Shown: positions 33,660 through 41,926, counted from the stretch's first letter. The stretch: DNA of 64,000 nucleotides from Caulobacter sp. (GCA_030680355.1 JAUXVF010000022.1:124001-188000); one strand, 5' to 3'. Program-made: numbers and translations. Notes: generated by a model from the letters alone, not told the origin.

Positions 33660-34610
33660 GTGTCGTCGCAACCGCCCATCCGGATCGGAACCCGAGGCTC
33701 CAAGCTGGCCTTGACCCAAAGCGGCATGATGCGCGCCCGCATCGCCACCGCCCTCGGCGCCGCCGACCGGGCCGAAGAGGCCGCGCCTCTGGTGGCCATC
33801 ACCACCACCGGTGATCGCATCCAGGACCGCCGCCTGCTCGAGATCGGCGGCAAGGGGCTGTTCACCAAGGAGATCGAGGAGGCCCTGCTGGAAGGCCGCA
33901 TCGACGCCGCCGTGCATTCCATGAAGGACGTGCCCGCCGAGCAGCCGGCCGGCTTGGCCATCGCCGCCATTCCCGAGCGGGAGGACCCTCGCGACGCCTT
34001 TGTCTCGACCCTCTACGGGTCGCTGGCCGAGCTGCCCCGGGGCGCGCGGCTGGGCACCGCCTCCCTGCGCCGTCAGGCCCAGGCGCTGCATCTGCGGCCC
34101 GATCTCGAAATCATCATGCTGCGGGGCAACGTCGACACCCGGCTGGCCAAGCTGGCGCGCGGCGAGGCCGACGCCATTCTGCTGGCCGCCTCGGGGCTCA
34201 ATCGACTGGGCATGGGCGATGTGCCCCGCGGCTTCCTCGACCCCGTCGCCGCCCCGCCGGCGCCCGGTCAGGGCGCCCTGGCCATCCAGACCCGGGTCGA
34301 GGATGTCGATGCGCCCTGGGCCGTGGCCCTGCGCTGCGCGGCGACCACCCTGGCCGTGGCGGCCGAACGCGGGGCCCTTGAGGCGCTGGAAGGGTCCTGC
34401 AAGACGGCCATGGGCGCCTTCGCGCGTCTCGACGGCGATCATCTCAGCCTTGTCGTCGAGGCCCTCAGCCCCGACGGCGTGCATCGCTTCCGGCGGGAGG
34501 CGGAGATCAGGCTGGGAACGGACGGTCAGGCCGGCGCCCGCGACCTGGGCCGCCGTCTCGGCGAGTCCATTCGTGTCGAAGGCGGCGACCGCCTGCGCTT
34601 GAAGGATTGA
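33660..34610 (+). CDS. hemC: porphobilinogen deaminase (hydroxymethylbilane synthase)
   Basis: 316 residues. RIGTRGSKLALTQSG near the start, HSMKDVPAEQPAGLAI, GTASLRRQAQ, LRGNVDTRLAKL and the dipyrromethane-cofactor cysteine in LEGSCKTAMGA. It polymerises four porphobilinogens to hydroxymethylbilane. I choose the GTG at 33660 because it gives the standard N-terminus; the longer frame to 33591 overlaps the tsaD promoter region. It heads a hemC-hemD-(mitofilin-like)-hemY operon. Confidence 0.94.
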   Translation: MSSQPPIRIGTRGSKLALTQSGMMRARIATALGAADRAEEAAPLVAITTTGDRIQDRRLLEIGGKGLFTKEIEEALLEGRIDAAVHSMKDVPAEQPAGLAIAAIPEREDPRDAFVSTLYGSLAELPRGARLGTASLRRQAQALHLRPDLEIIMLRGNVDTRLAKLARGEADAILLAASGLNRLGMGDVPRGFLDPVAAPPAPGQGALAIQTRVEDVDAPWAVALRCAATTLAVAAERGALEALEGSCKTAMGAFARLDGDHLSLVVEALSPDGVHRFRREAEIRLGTDGQAGARDLGRRLGESIRVEGGDRLRLKD

Positions 34611-34642
34611 TCCGCGGCCGGGCCGGTTGCAGGGTGCTGACC

Positions 34643-35395
34643 ATGTCATGCGCGCCCCTCACCGTCTGGATTACCCGCGCCGAGCCGGGCGCCGCCGTGA
34701 CAGCGGCGCGGGTGGCCGCCCTGGGCCATCGCCCCCTGGTGGAGCCGCTGCTCCGTATCGAACCGCTGACCGATGTCGAGATCGACCTGACCGATGTCGC
34801 GGCCCTGGCCTTCACCAGCGGCAACGGCGTCCGGGCCTTCGCCGAGCTCAATCCCCGACGGGACATCCGGGTCTTCGCCGTGGGGGCGGGAACGACGGCG
34901 GCGGCCAAGGCGGCCGGCTTTCGCTCGGTGTTGTCGGCCGAAGGCGACGTCAACGCCCTGGCGGGCCGCATCGCCGCCCGCCGGAGCGAATTGCGCGGCG
35001 TCGTGCTGCACCCCTGCGCCAGCGAGCCGGCCGGAGACCTGGTCGGCGCCCTGACCGAGGCGGGGGTCGCCGCCCGCGCCCAGACTCTCTACACTTCTGT
35101 GGCGTCATCGCCGTCGAAGGCCTTTCTGGACGATCTCGACCAGATCGACGCCGTTCTGCTGCACTCGCCCAAAGGGGCCCAGGCCCTGGCGCGCGCGTTG
35201 CGGGGAAAACCTGCCGACCACCTGCGTCTGCTATGTCTGTCGCCGGCTATCGCCAAGCCGCTGAGCCGCGTGAAAGTGCGGGAAGTTGTCCAGGCCCCGT
35301 TTCCCATCGAAGCGGCGCTGCTTAATCTGATAGGAAGGGGCAAACCCGCCGGGATCGCCCCCCTCGCCGCCATGGGACGTCTGAAGTGTCGATGA
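34643..35395 (+). CDS. hemD: uroporphyrinogen-III synthase
   Basis: 250 residues from the ATG at 34643. The family is weakly conserved; ITRAEPGAAVTAARVAALGHRPLVEPLL at the N-terminus, ALAFTSGNGVRAF, and the hinge and second domain with LYTSVASSPSKAF and AVLLHSPKGAQALARAL match HemD, which closes and inverts ring D of hydroxymethylbilane. It follows hemC after 32 bases and its stop overlaps the start of the next gene. Confidence 0.88.
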   Translation: MSCAPLTVWITRAEPGAAVTAARVAALGHRPLVEPLLRIEPLTDVEIDLTDVAALAFTSGNGVRAFAELNPRRDIRVFAVGAGTTAAAKAAGFRSVLSAEGDVNALAGRIAARRSELRGVVLHPCASEPAGDLVGALTEAGVAARAQTLYTSVASSPSKAFLDDLDQIDAVLLHSPKGAQALARALRGKPADHLRLLCLSPAIAKPLSRVKVREVVQAPFPIEAALLNLIGRGKPAGIAPLAAMGRLKCR

Positions 35396-36261
35396 ACGCC
35401 GCGCCCGACCCTGCCGAGATCACGCCGCCGTCCGACCCGGCGGCCTATGGACGTTCGCGTCGACTGGGCCTGGCCTTCTGGGCGGTGGTGATTCTTTGCC
35501 TACTGAGCGTCGCGGCCGGGTTCGTCGGCGCACGGTTCGCGCCCAAATGGGGATTCAAGACCGGGACGGAGACCGTTCCGGCCGCCACCGGCGGAACCGC
35601 CCTGTTCGAAACCCCGCCCGCCGACAGCCTGGCGACGACCGCCCCGCCGCCGGAGGCGATCACGCCGCCGTCGGCCGAGATTGTCGCCCTGAAGGCCCGC
35701 GTCGAGGCGCTGGAAACCGGTCAGGTCCGGACCATCAACGCCGCCGCCGCCGCGCTGGCCGCCGCGTCCCTGGCCGAGGCCACCCGAGGTTCGGGCTCCT
35801 TTGAAACCGAACTGGCCGCGCTGGAGCGGATCCTGCCGATGTCGGGCGAGGTTCGCGCCCTGCGGCCCTTCGCCGAAAATGGCGCGCCCAGCCGGGCCGC
35901 GCTCGCCGCCGAATTCGACGCCGCCGCCGCCAAGGCCGCGGTGGCCGCCCGGGCGCCGGGTGAAGGCGCCGGCTTCCTGCCCCGCCTCGCCCACGCCCTG
36001 TCGGCCATCGTCACCATCCGGCGCGTCGGGGCCGGCGGCTCCGGCGCCGACGCCCTGCTGGCGCGGGCCGGGGACGCCATGGCCGAGGGCGACCTCGAGG
36101 GCGCCCTGAAAATTCTCAACGGTCTGCCGCCGAAAGCCGGCCAGGCCATGGCCGCCTGGCGGGGTCGGGCCCTGCAGCGCATCGCCGTCGACCGCCAGGT
36201 CGCCGCGGTCCGCGCCCTGGCCCTGTCCGACCTGATGGCTGTTTCCCGGGCGCGGCCATGA
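35392..36261 (+). CDS. mitofilin-like (COG4223) membrane protein
   Basis: About 289 residues. A single transmembrane helix at about 25-45 (LAFWAVVILCLLSVAAGFVGA) is followed by a Pro/Thr-rich linker, an Ala-rich coiled-coil region (EIVALKARVEALE) and a C-terminal domain with repeated helices (DALLARAGDAMAEGDLEGALKIL, typical of the Mic60/mitofilin C-terminus). Alphaproteobacteria carry a mitofilin homologue in the hem operon, involved in inner-membrane shape and outer-membrane contact sites. The start may be the GTG at 35386 or the ATG at 35392. It overlaps hemY by four bases. Confidence 0.8.
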   Translation: MNAAPDPAEITPPSDPAAYGRSRRLGLAFWAVVILCLLSVAAGFVGARFAPKWGFKTGTETVPAATGGTALFETPPADSLATTAPPPEAITPPSAEIVALKARVEALETGQVRTINAAAAALAAASLAEATRGSGSFETELAALERILPMSGEVRALRPFAENGAPSRAALAAEFDAAAAKAAVAARAPGEGAGFLPRLAHALSAIVTIRRVGAGGSGADALLARAGDAMAEGDLEGALKILNGLPPKAGQAMAAWRGRALQRIAVDRQVAAVRALALSDLMAVSRARP

Positions 36262-37784
36262 TCCGGGTCGCCATCGTCTTCTTCCTTGTCGCGGCGCTGG
36301 CCGTGGCGGTCGTGGCGTTGGGCGGCGACGCGGGCGTGGCCGAACTGGTCTGGCGCGGCTGGCGCGTCGACATGACCGCCGCCGCGGCCGCGCTTCTGGT
36401 CCTGTTCGCCTCGCTGATGGCGACGGTGTTCTGGAGCGTGCTGAAATGGGTGATCGAGGCGCCGCGCCGGGCCGAACGGGCGCGCGCCGAGAGTCGCCGC
36501 AAACAGGGCGCCGAGGCGCTGGCTCGCGGCTTCCTGGCCGCCGCCGCCGGCGACGGCTCCGAAGCCCGCCGGCTGGCCCGCAAGGCCGCTGAACTGGCCG
36601 AGGACGCGCCGGCGCTGGTCCGGGTGCTGGCCGCCCAGGCCGCCGAGGCCGCCGGCGACCTTCCCGCCGCCCGGGCCGCCTATTCGGCCATGCTCGGCTT
36701 TCCGGACATGCGCCTGGCCGGTCTCAAGGGGCTGATGCAGACGGCGCTGGCCGAGGGCGATCGCGGCGCGGCCCTGCGCCACGCCCAGAGCGCCTATGGC
36801 CTGGCCAAGACCGCCCGCTGGGCCTGGCGGGCCCTGCTGGAATCGCGGCTCGAGGCCGGCGACTGGGCCGCGGCCCTTGACCTCGTCCAGGGCGCCCAGG
36901 AGCGCAAGATCGTTCCGCCGATCGTCGCCGACCGCACCCGCGCCGCCCTGCTGGCGGCCTCGGCGGCCAGCTCCGAACTCGCCGCCGACGCCGATATCCG
37001 CGACCAGGCCCGGGAATTCGCGCTGCGCTCGGTCAAGCTGGCGCCCGACTTCACCCCCGGCGTGGTCATGGCCGCCCGGCTGCTGGCCGCCGACGGCAAG
37101 GTGAGCCGCGCGGCGGGCCTTATCGAGACGGCCTGGAAGACCGCGCCGCACCCGGCGCTGTGGCTGACCTATCGCGACCTGCGCACCAGCGAGACGCCGC
37201 GTGAGCGGGCGCGACGGCTGGCCGGTCTGGCGGCCCTCAATCCCGAAGCCCGCGAAAGCCGAATCCTTTCGGTCGAGCAGGCGCTGATCGGCGGCGAGGC
37301 CAAGGCGGCGCGCGACGCGGCCCGGACGCTGGAGTCCGAACCGGTGTCGCAACGGCTGGCCGGCCTGATGGCCCGCACGGCCAACGCGGTCGGCGCCGTC
37401 GACGAGGCGCGCGCCTGGATCGCCCGCGGCGCGGCGGCCGAGCAGGAGCCGGACTGGTCCGATATCGATCCGCAGGGCCGGGCGTTCGCCTACCGACCCG
37501 AGGACTGGACCCGGCTGGTCTCGGTCTACGGCGAGACCGGCGGCCTGATCCACCCAAGGCTCGAGCGCCGGGAACGGTCGATCAACGACCTGCCGGCCCT
37601 GCCGGTCTCCTATGTCGAATCGACGCCGTTCGTGGCCGCGGCCGAGGACGGCTCGACGATGATGCCGATCCCCGACGACCCCGGTGTCCCCGACTTTGGC
37701 GGCGGCGGAAACGACGGTCCGGCGCCGTCAACGTCGGGACCGCGTCGACGCCGCTTGGCAAGCGCCAAACGCGCCGCTAAATAG
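36258..37784 (+). CDS. hemY: HemY-type TPR membrane protein
   Basis: 508 residues. Two N-terminal hydrophobic helices (residues about 3-22 and 38-60) and a long series of TPR-like helices (ARAAYSAMLGFPDMRLAGLKGL, RWAWRALLESRLEAGDWAAAL, DFTPGVVMAARLLAADGKVSRAA, HPALWLTYRDL) match the HemY_N family associated with haem biosynthesis. It is not the protoporphyrinogen oxidase of the same name. Its biochemical role is unknown; the operon ties it to tetrapyrrole synthesis or membrane organisation. Co-translated with the mitofilin-like gene (ATGA). Confidence 0.88.
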   Translation: MIRVAIVFFLVAALAVAVVALGGDAGVAELVWRGWRVDMTAAAAALLVLFASLMATVFWSVLKWVIEAPRRAERARAESRRKQGAEALARGFLAAAAGDGSEARRLARKAAELAEDAPALVRVLAAQAAEAAGDLPAARAAYSAMLGFPDMRLAGLKGLMQTALAEGDRGAALRHAQSAYGLAKTARWAWRALLESRLEAGDWAAALDLVQGAQERKIVPPIVADRTRAALLAASAASSELAADADIRDQAREFALRSVKLAPDFTPGVVMAARLLAADGKVSRAAGLIETAWKTAPHPALWLTYRDLRTSETPRERARRLAGLAALNPEARESRILSVEQALIGGEAKAARDAARTLESEPVSQRLAGLMARTANAVGAVDEARAWIARGAAAEQEPDWSDIDPQGRAFAYRPEDWTRLVSVYGETGGLIHPRLERRERSINDLPALPVSYVESTPFVAAAEDGSTMMPIPDDPGVPDFGGGGNDGPAPSTSGPRRRRLASAKRAAK

Positions 37785-37813
37785 GCGCTCCTTTCGGGGC
37801 TTGCTTCGAGAAG

Positions 37814-37889
37814 GCCGCTTTAGCTCAGCTGGTAGAGCACATCATTCGTAATGATGGGGTCAGGTGTTCGAGTCACCTAAGCGGCACCA
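37814..37889 (+). tRNA. tRNA-Thr(CGT)
   Basis: 76 bases including an encoded CCA. Acceptor stem 37814-37820 with 37879-37885, D arm GCTC/GAGC, anticodon stem CATCA/TGATG with loop TTCGTAA giving anticodon CGT (37847-37849), and T arm with TTCGAGT. It reads ACG threonine codons. Confidence 0.97.
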
Positions 37890-37985
37890 CTCTTTCCCAA
37901 AATCCAGACACCAGACTCCGTTCCTGCCGGGACCTGACGGCCCTGACCGGGTTACCCTGTGTCCAAGGGACAGGAGGATGGCGAC

Positions 37986-38441
37986 GTGACGGAACCTTTC
38001 TTCGGCGGACTTGCGGCCCGGTCGGGCGCATTGTTTCTGGCGACCGTGGCGGGGCTCGCTGGCTGCTCGCGGTCGGGTTTCGATGATCGACCCCTGCCGC
38101 CGCCGACGCCTGAAACGGTTCGCGACCGCTTCGACCAGGCCCGGTCCGGCCAGGCGGTCGACGTGACCGTCGGGGTTCCTTTCGCCATCGAGCTCAGTTC
38201 CAACTTCGAGTGGCGCGAGGCCGAGCGTCCGGCCTTCATAGCGCGCCCTGACATCGTCTGGGGACCGACGATTCGGGCCCAGATCGATGGGGCGACCGGC
38301 GGCGCCAACTGGCAGGTGCATCTCTATGTGGCCAGCGCGCCCGGCGAGGGCGTCATCCGCCTCGTCGAGCGGCGACCGTGGGAGCCGGGCGAGGCCCTAA
38401 GCCGCTACACGGTGACGGTGCGGGCGACCGCCGCCCGCTGA
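37986..38441 (+). CDS. putative chagasin-like (I42 inhibitor family) lipoprotein
   Basis: 151 residues from a GTG at 37986, with AGGAGG eight bases upstream. The signal ends in the lipobox LAGC (Cys about residue 26). The mature part has the layout of chagasin cysteine-protease inhibitors: VDVTVGVPFAIELSSNFEW (start of the fold), a central loop DIVWGPTIRAQIDGATGG, the WQVHLYVASAPGEGVIRLVERRPWEPGEALSRYTVTV strand pair with the RPWE loop. The NPTTGY loop is replaced by SNFEW, so inhibition is not certain. The gene lies just behind tRNA-Thr and converges with the HEAT-repeat gene, sharing no bases. Confidence 0.5.
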   Translation: MTEPFFGGLAARSGALFLATVAGLAGCSRSGFDDRPLPPPTPETVRDRFDQARSGQAVDVTVGVPFAIELSSNFEWREAERPAFIARPDIVWGPTIRAQIDGATGGANWQVHLYVASAPGEGVIRLVERRPWEPGEALSRYTVTVRATAAR

Positions 38442-38813
38442 TCAAACCTCCGCGAAGATCCAGCCGAGAAACACCCTCAGCTCGTCGGCCGCGGTTCTGG
38501 CGTGACCGGCCACATCGCTGTCGGGGTCCCGCAGGCCCGCCTCGATCACGGGCCGCACGCGGCCCGGGTTGAGGTCGTCGCAGGTTCGCGCCAGATGGCC
38601 CAAGCCGAGCAGGGCGTTGGCCCGCACCCGGGGCAGGGGATGGTCGGCCAGACCCAGACAGATCTCGGCCGCCCAGTCGCAGTCGGGCGGATCCATGGCG
38701 ACAAGGATCAGCGCGCGGGCGATGGCGTCGGCGTCCTGGCCGGCGAGCACGGCCTCGATGTCGGCCACGGTCCAGTCGTCTGATAGCCCGTGCATGGCCG
38801 CCCCGTCTGACAT
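38442..38813 (-). CDS. HEAT-repeat protein
   Basis: 123 residues with two or three HEAT-like helical pairs (AAEICLGLADHPLPRVRANALLGLGHLAR, VRPVIEAGLRDPDSDVAGHARTAADELRVFLG). Such all-helical scaffolds bind proteins; short forms of this type occur near polymorphic or immunity genes as well as phycobilin-like lyases, but nothing in the neighbourhood supports either. Function unknown. The stop lies adjacent to the convergent lipoprotein gene. Confidence 0.7.
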   Translation of the reverse strand: MSDGAAMHGLSDDWTVADIEAVLAGQDADAIARALILVAMDPPDCDWAAEICLGLADHPLPRVRANALLGLGHLARTCDDLNPGRVRPVIEAGLRDPDSDVAGHARTAADELRVFLGWIFAEV

Positions 38814-38823
38814 CAGGGGCGGA

Positions 38824-39609
38824 CTACAGGGGCGCGGCGGGCGACCGGGCCGGTCGCCGCCTGTGGCTGACCACGATCAGCGCCGCCAGGACCACGCCGA
38901 TGGTCAGGGAGGCGACGACCGTGCCCAGGGCCAGGCCGCCCTTCTCGTGGGTCTTGGTCAGCAGATCGCCGACTGTCGCGCCGAGCGGCCGGGTCAGAAC
39001 GAAGGCCAGCCAGAACAGCAGGACGCGGGAGGCGTTCGAGCGGAAGTAGGCGATCGCCACCACGGCCAGCAGACCGGCGATGAGCAGGGCGCCGCCCTGG
39101 TAGCCGAGGCCTGAACTGTCGGCCAGGAAGTCGCCCAGCGCCGTGCCCAGGGTGTTCGAGAACAGGATCGTCACCCAGTAGAAGGCCTCCGCCTTCGGGT
39201 CGCTGATATGGTCCGATGAGATCGATCCCAGGGTCAGTCGCCAGGCCGCCAGTGTGGCGATCAGAAGGCTGATCAGCAGCGCCGAGCCGGCCAGGTAGCC
39301 CAGGCCGGCGGTGCGGTCGAGATAGTCCGACAGGGTGGTCCCGGCCAGGGTCGTGGCCAGGATGACGCCCCAGTAGACGAAGGGATGGAAGCGCCGCATC
39401 CGGATCTGGGTGATCACCGCGACCACGAAGACGACCATGAAGATGCCCGTGCTGAGCGCGTAGCCCAGGTTCAGGGTCATCGACAACAGATCGCCGCCCG
39501 TCTCGCCCAGGGTGGTGGCGAGGATCTTGATCACCCAGAAGGACAGGGTGACGGCCGGCACCTTGCTGGCGAGATCGGCGAGACGGTCGGGGGCGTGTGA
39601 GGCGGTCAT
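38824..39609 (-). CDS. multi-pass membrane protein, COG4705 type
   Basis: 261 residues with about eight hydrophobic helices and an evident internal duplication: FWVIKILATTLGETGGDLLS (near residue 24) and YWVTILFSNTLGTALGDFLADSSGLGY (near 143), with further related TTLAGTTLSDYLDRTAGLGYLAGS and RPLGATVGDLLTK units. The repeated (T/G)..G...(S/G)D(Y/F)L pattern is the COG4705 signature, a family without assigned function. It ends with a cytoplasmic basic tail. It is ten bases upstream of the HEAT-repeat gene on the same strand, so the two may be co-transcribed. Confidence 0.8.
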   Translation of the reverse strand: MTASHAPDRLADLASKVPAVTLSFWVIKILATTLGETGGDLLSMTLNLGYALSTGIFMVVFVVAVITQIRMRRFHPFVYWGVILATTLAGTTLSDYLDRTAGLGYLAGSALLISLLIATLAAWRLTLGSISSDHISDPKAEAFYWVTILFSNTLGTALGDFLADSSGLGYQGGALLIAGLLAVVAIAYFRSNASRVLLFWLAFVLTRPLGATVGDLLTKTHEKGGLALGTVVASLTIGVVLAALIVVSHRRRPARSPAAPL

Positions 39610-39757
39610 AAGCGTCGCTAGCCCCGAAAAGCGGCCAAAAGGAAGCGTCTCGACGGCGCCGGCCGGGGGCTACGTAGAATCCCTTACGCAGAGGACCTGA
39701 ATATCGTTACCGGCGAGGTCGCCATACCCTTGTTTCACGCTTCAAGGGAACAACGCC

Positions 39758-40429
39758 ATGATCGCCTTCGCTGCTTCCGCCTCCGGTTCCGCCGCCCGCC
39801 ATCGGCCGACTTCGGCCCAGGCTGACGCCGCGGTGGACGCCATCGAACGGCTGGGCCTGCGGATCGCCTACACCAAGGACGAAGAGATCTACGGCCAGGA
39901 GGAAACGGTCGACCGCGTCTATCGCGTGGCCAGCGGCGCGGTCCGCACCACCCGCCTGCTCAGCGACGGCCGCCGCCAGATCGGCGAGTTCTACTTCCCC
40001 GGCGACATTTTCGGGCTTGAGCCCGGCCCCGACCACCGCTTCTCGGCCGAGGCCCTGTGCGACAGCGAGATCGTCATGGTCAAACGCACCGCCCTGCGCG
40101 GCGAGCGGGAGGCCGCCGCCGACCTGGAGCGGATGATCTGGATCGCCACCCTCCGCGAACTGGAGCGGGCCCAGGAGCATGTGCTGCTGCTCGGCCGCAA
40201 GACCGCCTGTGAGCGGGTGGCCAGCTTTCTGCTCGACATCGTCGGCCGCACCGGTGGTCGCGGCGACCTGCCCATGGGGCGTCAGGACATGGCCGACTAC
40301 CTCGGCCTGACCATCGAGACCGTGTCGCGGATGCTGACCCAGCTGCAGTCCAACTCGGTCGTCGAGTTCGACGCCCTGCGCCGCTTCAAGATCAGCAATC
40401 CCCAGGCGATCGCCCGCCTCGCCGCCTGA
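39758..40429 (+). CDS. FixK-type Crp/FNR transcriptional regulator
   Basis: 223 residues: cyclic-nucleotide-binding-like beta roll (VDRVYRVASGAVRTTRLLSDGRRQIGEFYFPGDIFGLEPG), dimer helix (ERAQEHVLLLGRKTACERVASFLLDI) and HTH (MGRQDMADYLGLTIETVSRMLTQLQ). There is no N-terminal cysteine cluster, so it is FixK-like rather than an oxygen-sensing FNR. The recognition helix ETVSRML is that of FNR/FixK, which bind TTGAT-N4-ATCAA; such boxes lie at 40437-40450, 43036-43049 and 50867-50880. FixK is usually controlled by FixLJ, which is not in the window. Confidence 0.88.
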   Translation: MIAFAASASGSAARHRPTSAQADAAVDAIERLGLRIAYTKDEEIYGQEETVDRVYRVASGAVRTTRLLSDGRRQIGEFYFPGDIFGLEPGPDHRFSAEALCDSEIVMVKRTALRGEREAAADLERMIWIATLRELERAQEHVLLLGRKTACERVASFLLDIVGRTGGRGDLPMGRQDMADYLGLTIETVSRMLTQLQSNSVVEFDALRRFKISNPQAIARLAA

Positions 40430-40436
40430 GTCACCA

Positions 40437-40450
40437 TTGATCCAGGTCAA
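40437..40450. promoter_or_regulatory. FNR/FixK box upstream of a small membrane protein gene
   Basis: TTGATCCAGGTCAA, seven bases after the FixK-type gene stop. Its centre is about 63 bases before the ATG of the 41-residue protein gene at 40506, the right distance for class II activation with a start site near 40485. Confidence 0.8.
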
Positions 40451-40505
40451 TGATTCTGGAGGTCGCGATATCGCCTAGTGCCTCGGACAACACGAGGAGA
40501 CAGCG

Positions 40506-40631
40506 ATGATCGAGACCCTGGAGGCCCTGCCTGTCGCGCACCAGATTTTTCTGATCGCGGTGATCGGCGCCTTTACAGCCTTCGGCGCGGTCCTGGGCGG
40601 CGTCTCGACCTACGTAAACCTCAAGCGCTGA
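40506..40631 (+). CDS. 41-residue single-span membrane protein under an FNR/FixK box
   Basis: 41 residues beginning MIETLEALPVAHQIF, then one hydrophobic helix (LIAVIGAFTAFGAVLGG) and a short tail (VSTYVNLKR). GAGGAG stands eight bases before the ATG. It has an FNR/FixK box 56 bases upstream and a terminator at 40639-40667, so it is a complete small transcription unit. I do not recognise a family. Size and location recall small accessory subunits of respiratory complexes, such as CcoQ- or CydX-like proteins, but that is a guess. Confidence 0.72.
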   Translation: MIETLEALPVAHQIFLIAVIGAFTAFGAVLGGVSTYVNLKR

Positions 40632-40638
40632 ACCCACG

Positions 40639-40667
40639 GCGCCGGACAGTCCCGTCCGGCGCTTTCG
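40639..40667 (+). terminator. Rho-independent terminator after the 41-residue protein gene
   Basis: Perfect 9-bp stem GCGCCGGAC/GTCCGGCGC (40639-40647 with 40654-40662), then TTTCG. Confidence 0.78.
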
Positions 40668-40679
40668 CATGACAAAAAA

Positions 40680-40695
40680 ATGACGCCTGCGTCAT
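40680..40695. promoter_or_regulatory. 16-bp perfect palindrome, possible operator
   Basis: ATGACGCCTGCGTCAT has two 7-base half sites around CT. It follows an A-tract (40674-40680) and lies 30 bases before the ATG of the diiron protein gene, where a repressor would block transcription. I do not know a regulator with this site. Confidence 0.5.
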
Positions 40696-40725
40696 CTTTG
40701 GCGCGGTCGCAGCGGGAGATGTGAA

Positions 40726-41835
40726 ATGCTCAATGTGACGCTGGTGGACTCGCCACCGCAGACGGTCCGCGAGTTCGACGACGACCTGACCCACAAACTG
40801 ACCGAGGCCGACGTCGAGGTCATTCGCGAGATCTTCCGCACCCCGCTGACCGGGTCCTACAACTGGGACTACAGCGACGCCAACGCCAGAATCCGCAAGC
40901 TCTACGAGCTGGGCAAACGGTTCAACTGGGACGCCCAGATGGACGTCGACTGGACCGTGCCGTTCTCGCATGACGAAATGCCCAACGACCCCGCGCTCAA
41001 CGCCTTCGCCGGCCATCCGAAATACGAGGCCCTGACCGAGCAGCAGAAACTCGACTTCGCCTGGCGCGGGCACGCCCAGACCCTGTCGCAGTTCCTGCAC
41101 GGCGAGCAGGGGGCGATGCTGGTGGCCAGCCAGCTGGTCAGCTGCGCCCCGACCTATGACGCCAAGCTCTACGCCTCGTCCCAGACCTTCGATGAGGCGC
41201 GGCATGTGGAGGTGTTCCACAAATACCTGACCGAGCGCTGCAAGATCATCTACCCGATCAATCCCAACCTGAAACTGCTGCTCGACAAGGTGCTGACCGA
41301 CGAGCGGTGGGACCTCAAGTTCATCGGCATGCAGGTCCTCATCGAGGGGCTGGCCCTGGCCGCCTTCCAGGCCATGAGCCAGAGCAGCCGCGATCCGCTG
41401 CTGCGCCAGATCCTGCAGCTGGTCATGCGCGACGAGGGGCGGCACGTGGCCTTCGGGGTCAACTATCTCGAAGACTGGGTGCGGGCGCTGCCGGAGGATC
41501 AGATCGAAGAGCGGGCGCAGTTCGCCTACGAGGCCTGTGTGATCATGCGCGAGCGGCTGTTCAACACCGAGGTCGCCCAGGAGTTCGGCTTCACCCGCGA
41601 CGAGGCGCGCGAGATCAATCACAACGCCCAGAGCGGCCGGGCTTTCAGGGACTTCCTCTTTGAGCGGATGATTCCCAACCTCAAGCGGATCGGCCTGCTG
41701 ACCGACAGCGTGCGGCCGAAATTCGAAGCCCTGGGAGTCCTGAAGTTCGAGGACGCCGTCCATGACGGGCTGATCGACTGGGCGACGTTGGAAAAGCCGC
41801 TGCCCGTGACGCCCCGACAGATCGCCGCCGAATAG
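40726..41835 (+). CDS. ferritin-like diiron protein, probable oxidase/oxygenase of unknown function
   Basis: 369 residues, all-helical. The diiron ligand pattern E...ExxH...E...ExxH is visible: GEQGAMLVASQL near residue 127, TFDEARHVEVFHKYL near 155, MQVLIEGLALAAFQ near 205 and MRDEGRHVAFGVNYLEDW near 235. This resembles ribonucleotide reductase R2, R2-like oxidases and AurF-type N-oxygenases; no radical tyrosine can be assigned by eye, so ribonucleotide reduction is not claimed. GGGAG lies eight bases before the ATG. It is flanked by two terminators and sits between two Crp/FNR regulators, which suggests oxygen-linked control. Confidence 0.75.
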   Translation: MLNVTLVDSPPQTVREFDDDLTHKLTEADVEVIREIFRTPLTGSYNWDYSDANARIRKLYELGKRFNWDAQMDVDWTVPFSHDEMPNDPALNAFAGHPKYEALTEQQKLDFAWRGHAQTLSQFLHGEQGAMLVASQLVSCAPTYDAKLYASSQTFDEARHVEVFHKYLTERCKIIYPINPNLKLLLDKVLTDERWDLKFIGMQVLIEGLALAAFQAMSQSSRDPLLRQILQLVMRDEGRHVAFGVNYLEDWVRALPEDQIEERAQFAYEACVIMRERLFNTEVAQEFGFTRDEAREINHNAQSGRAFRDFLFERMIPNLKRIGLLTDSVRPKFEALGVLKFEDAVHDGLIDWATLEKPLPVTPRQIAAE

Positions 41836-41859
41836 GCGGCCTACCTTCTCCTCGACTTG

Positions 41860-41891
41860 ATCCCCCGGCATTCGGTCCGGGGGATTCTTTT
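41860..41891 (+). terminator. Rho-independent terminator after the diiron protein gene
   Basis: Perfect 9-bp stem ATCCCCCGG/CCGGGGGAT (41860-41868 with 41877-41885), loop of eight, then TCTTTT. Confidence 0.9.
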
Positions 41892-41926
41892 GTCCGGAGA
41901 CCGCCCGGCGGCCATGGCCGAAAGTT

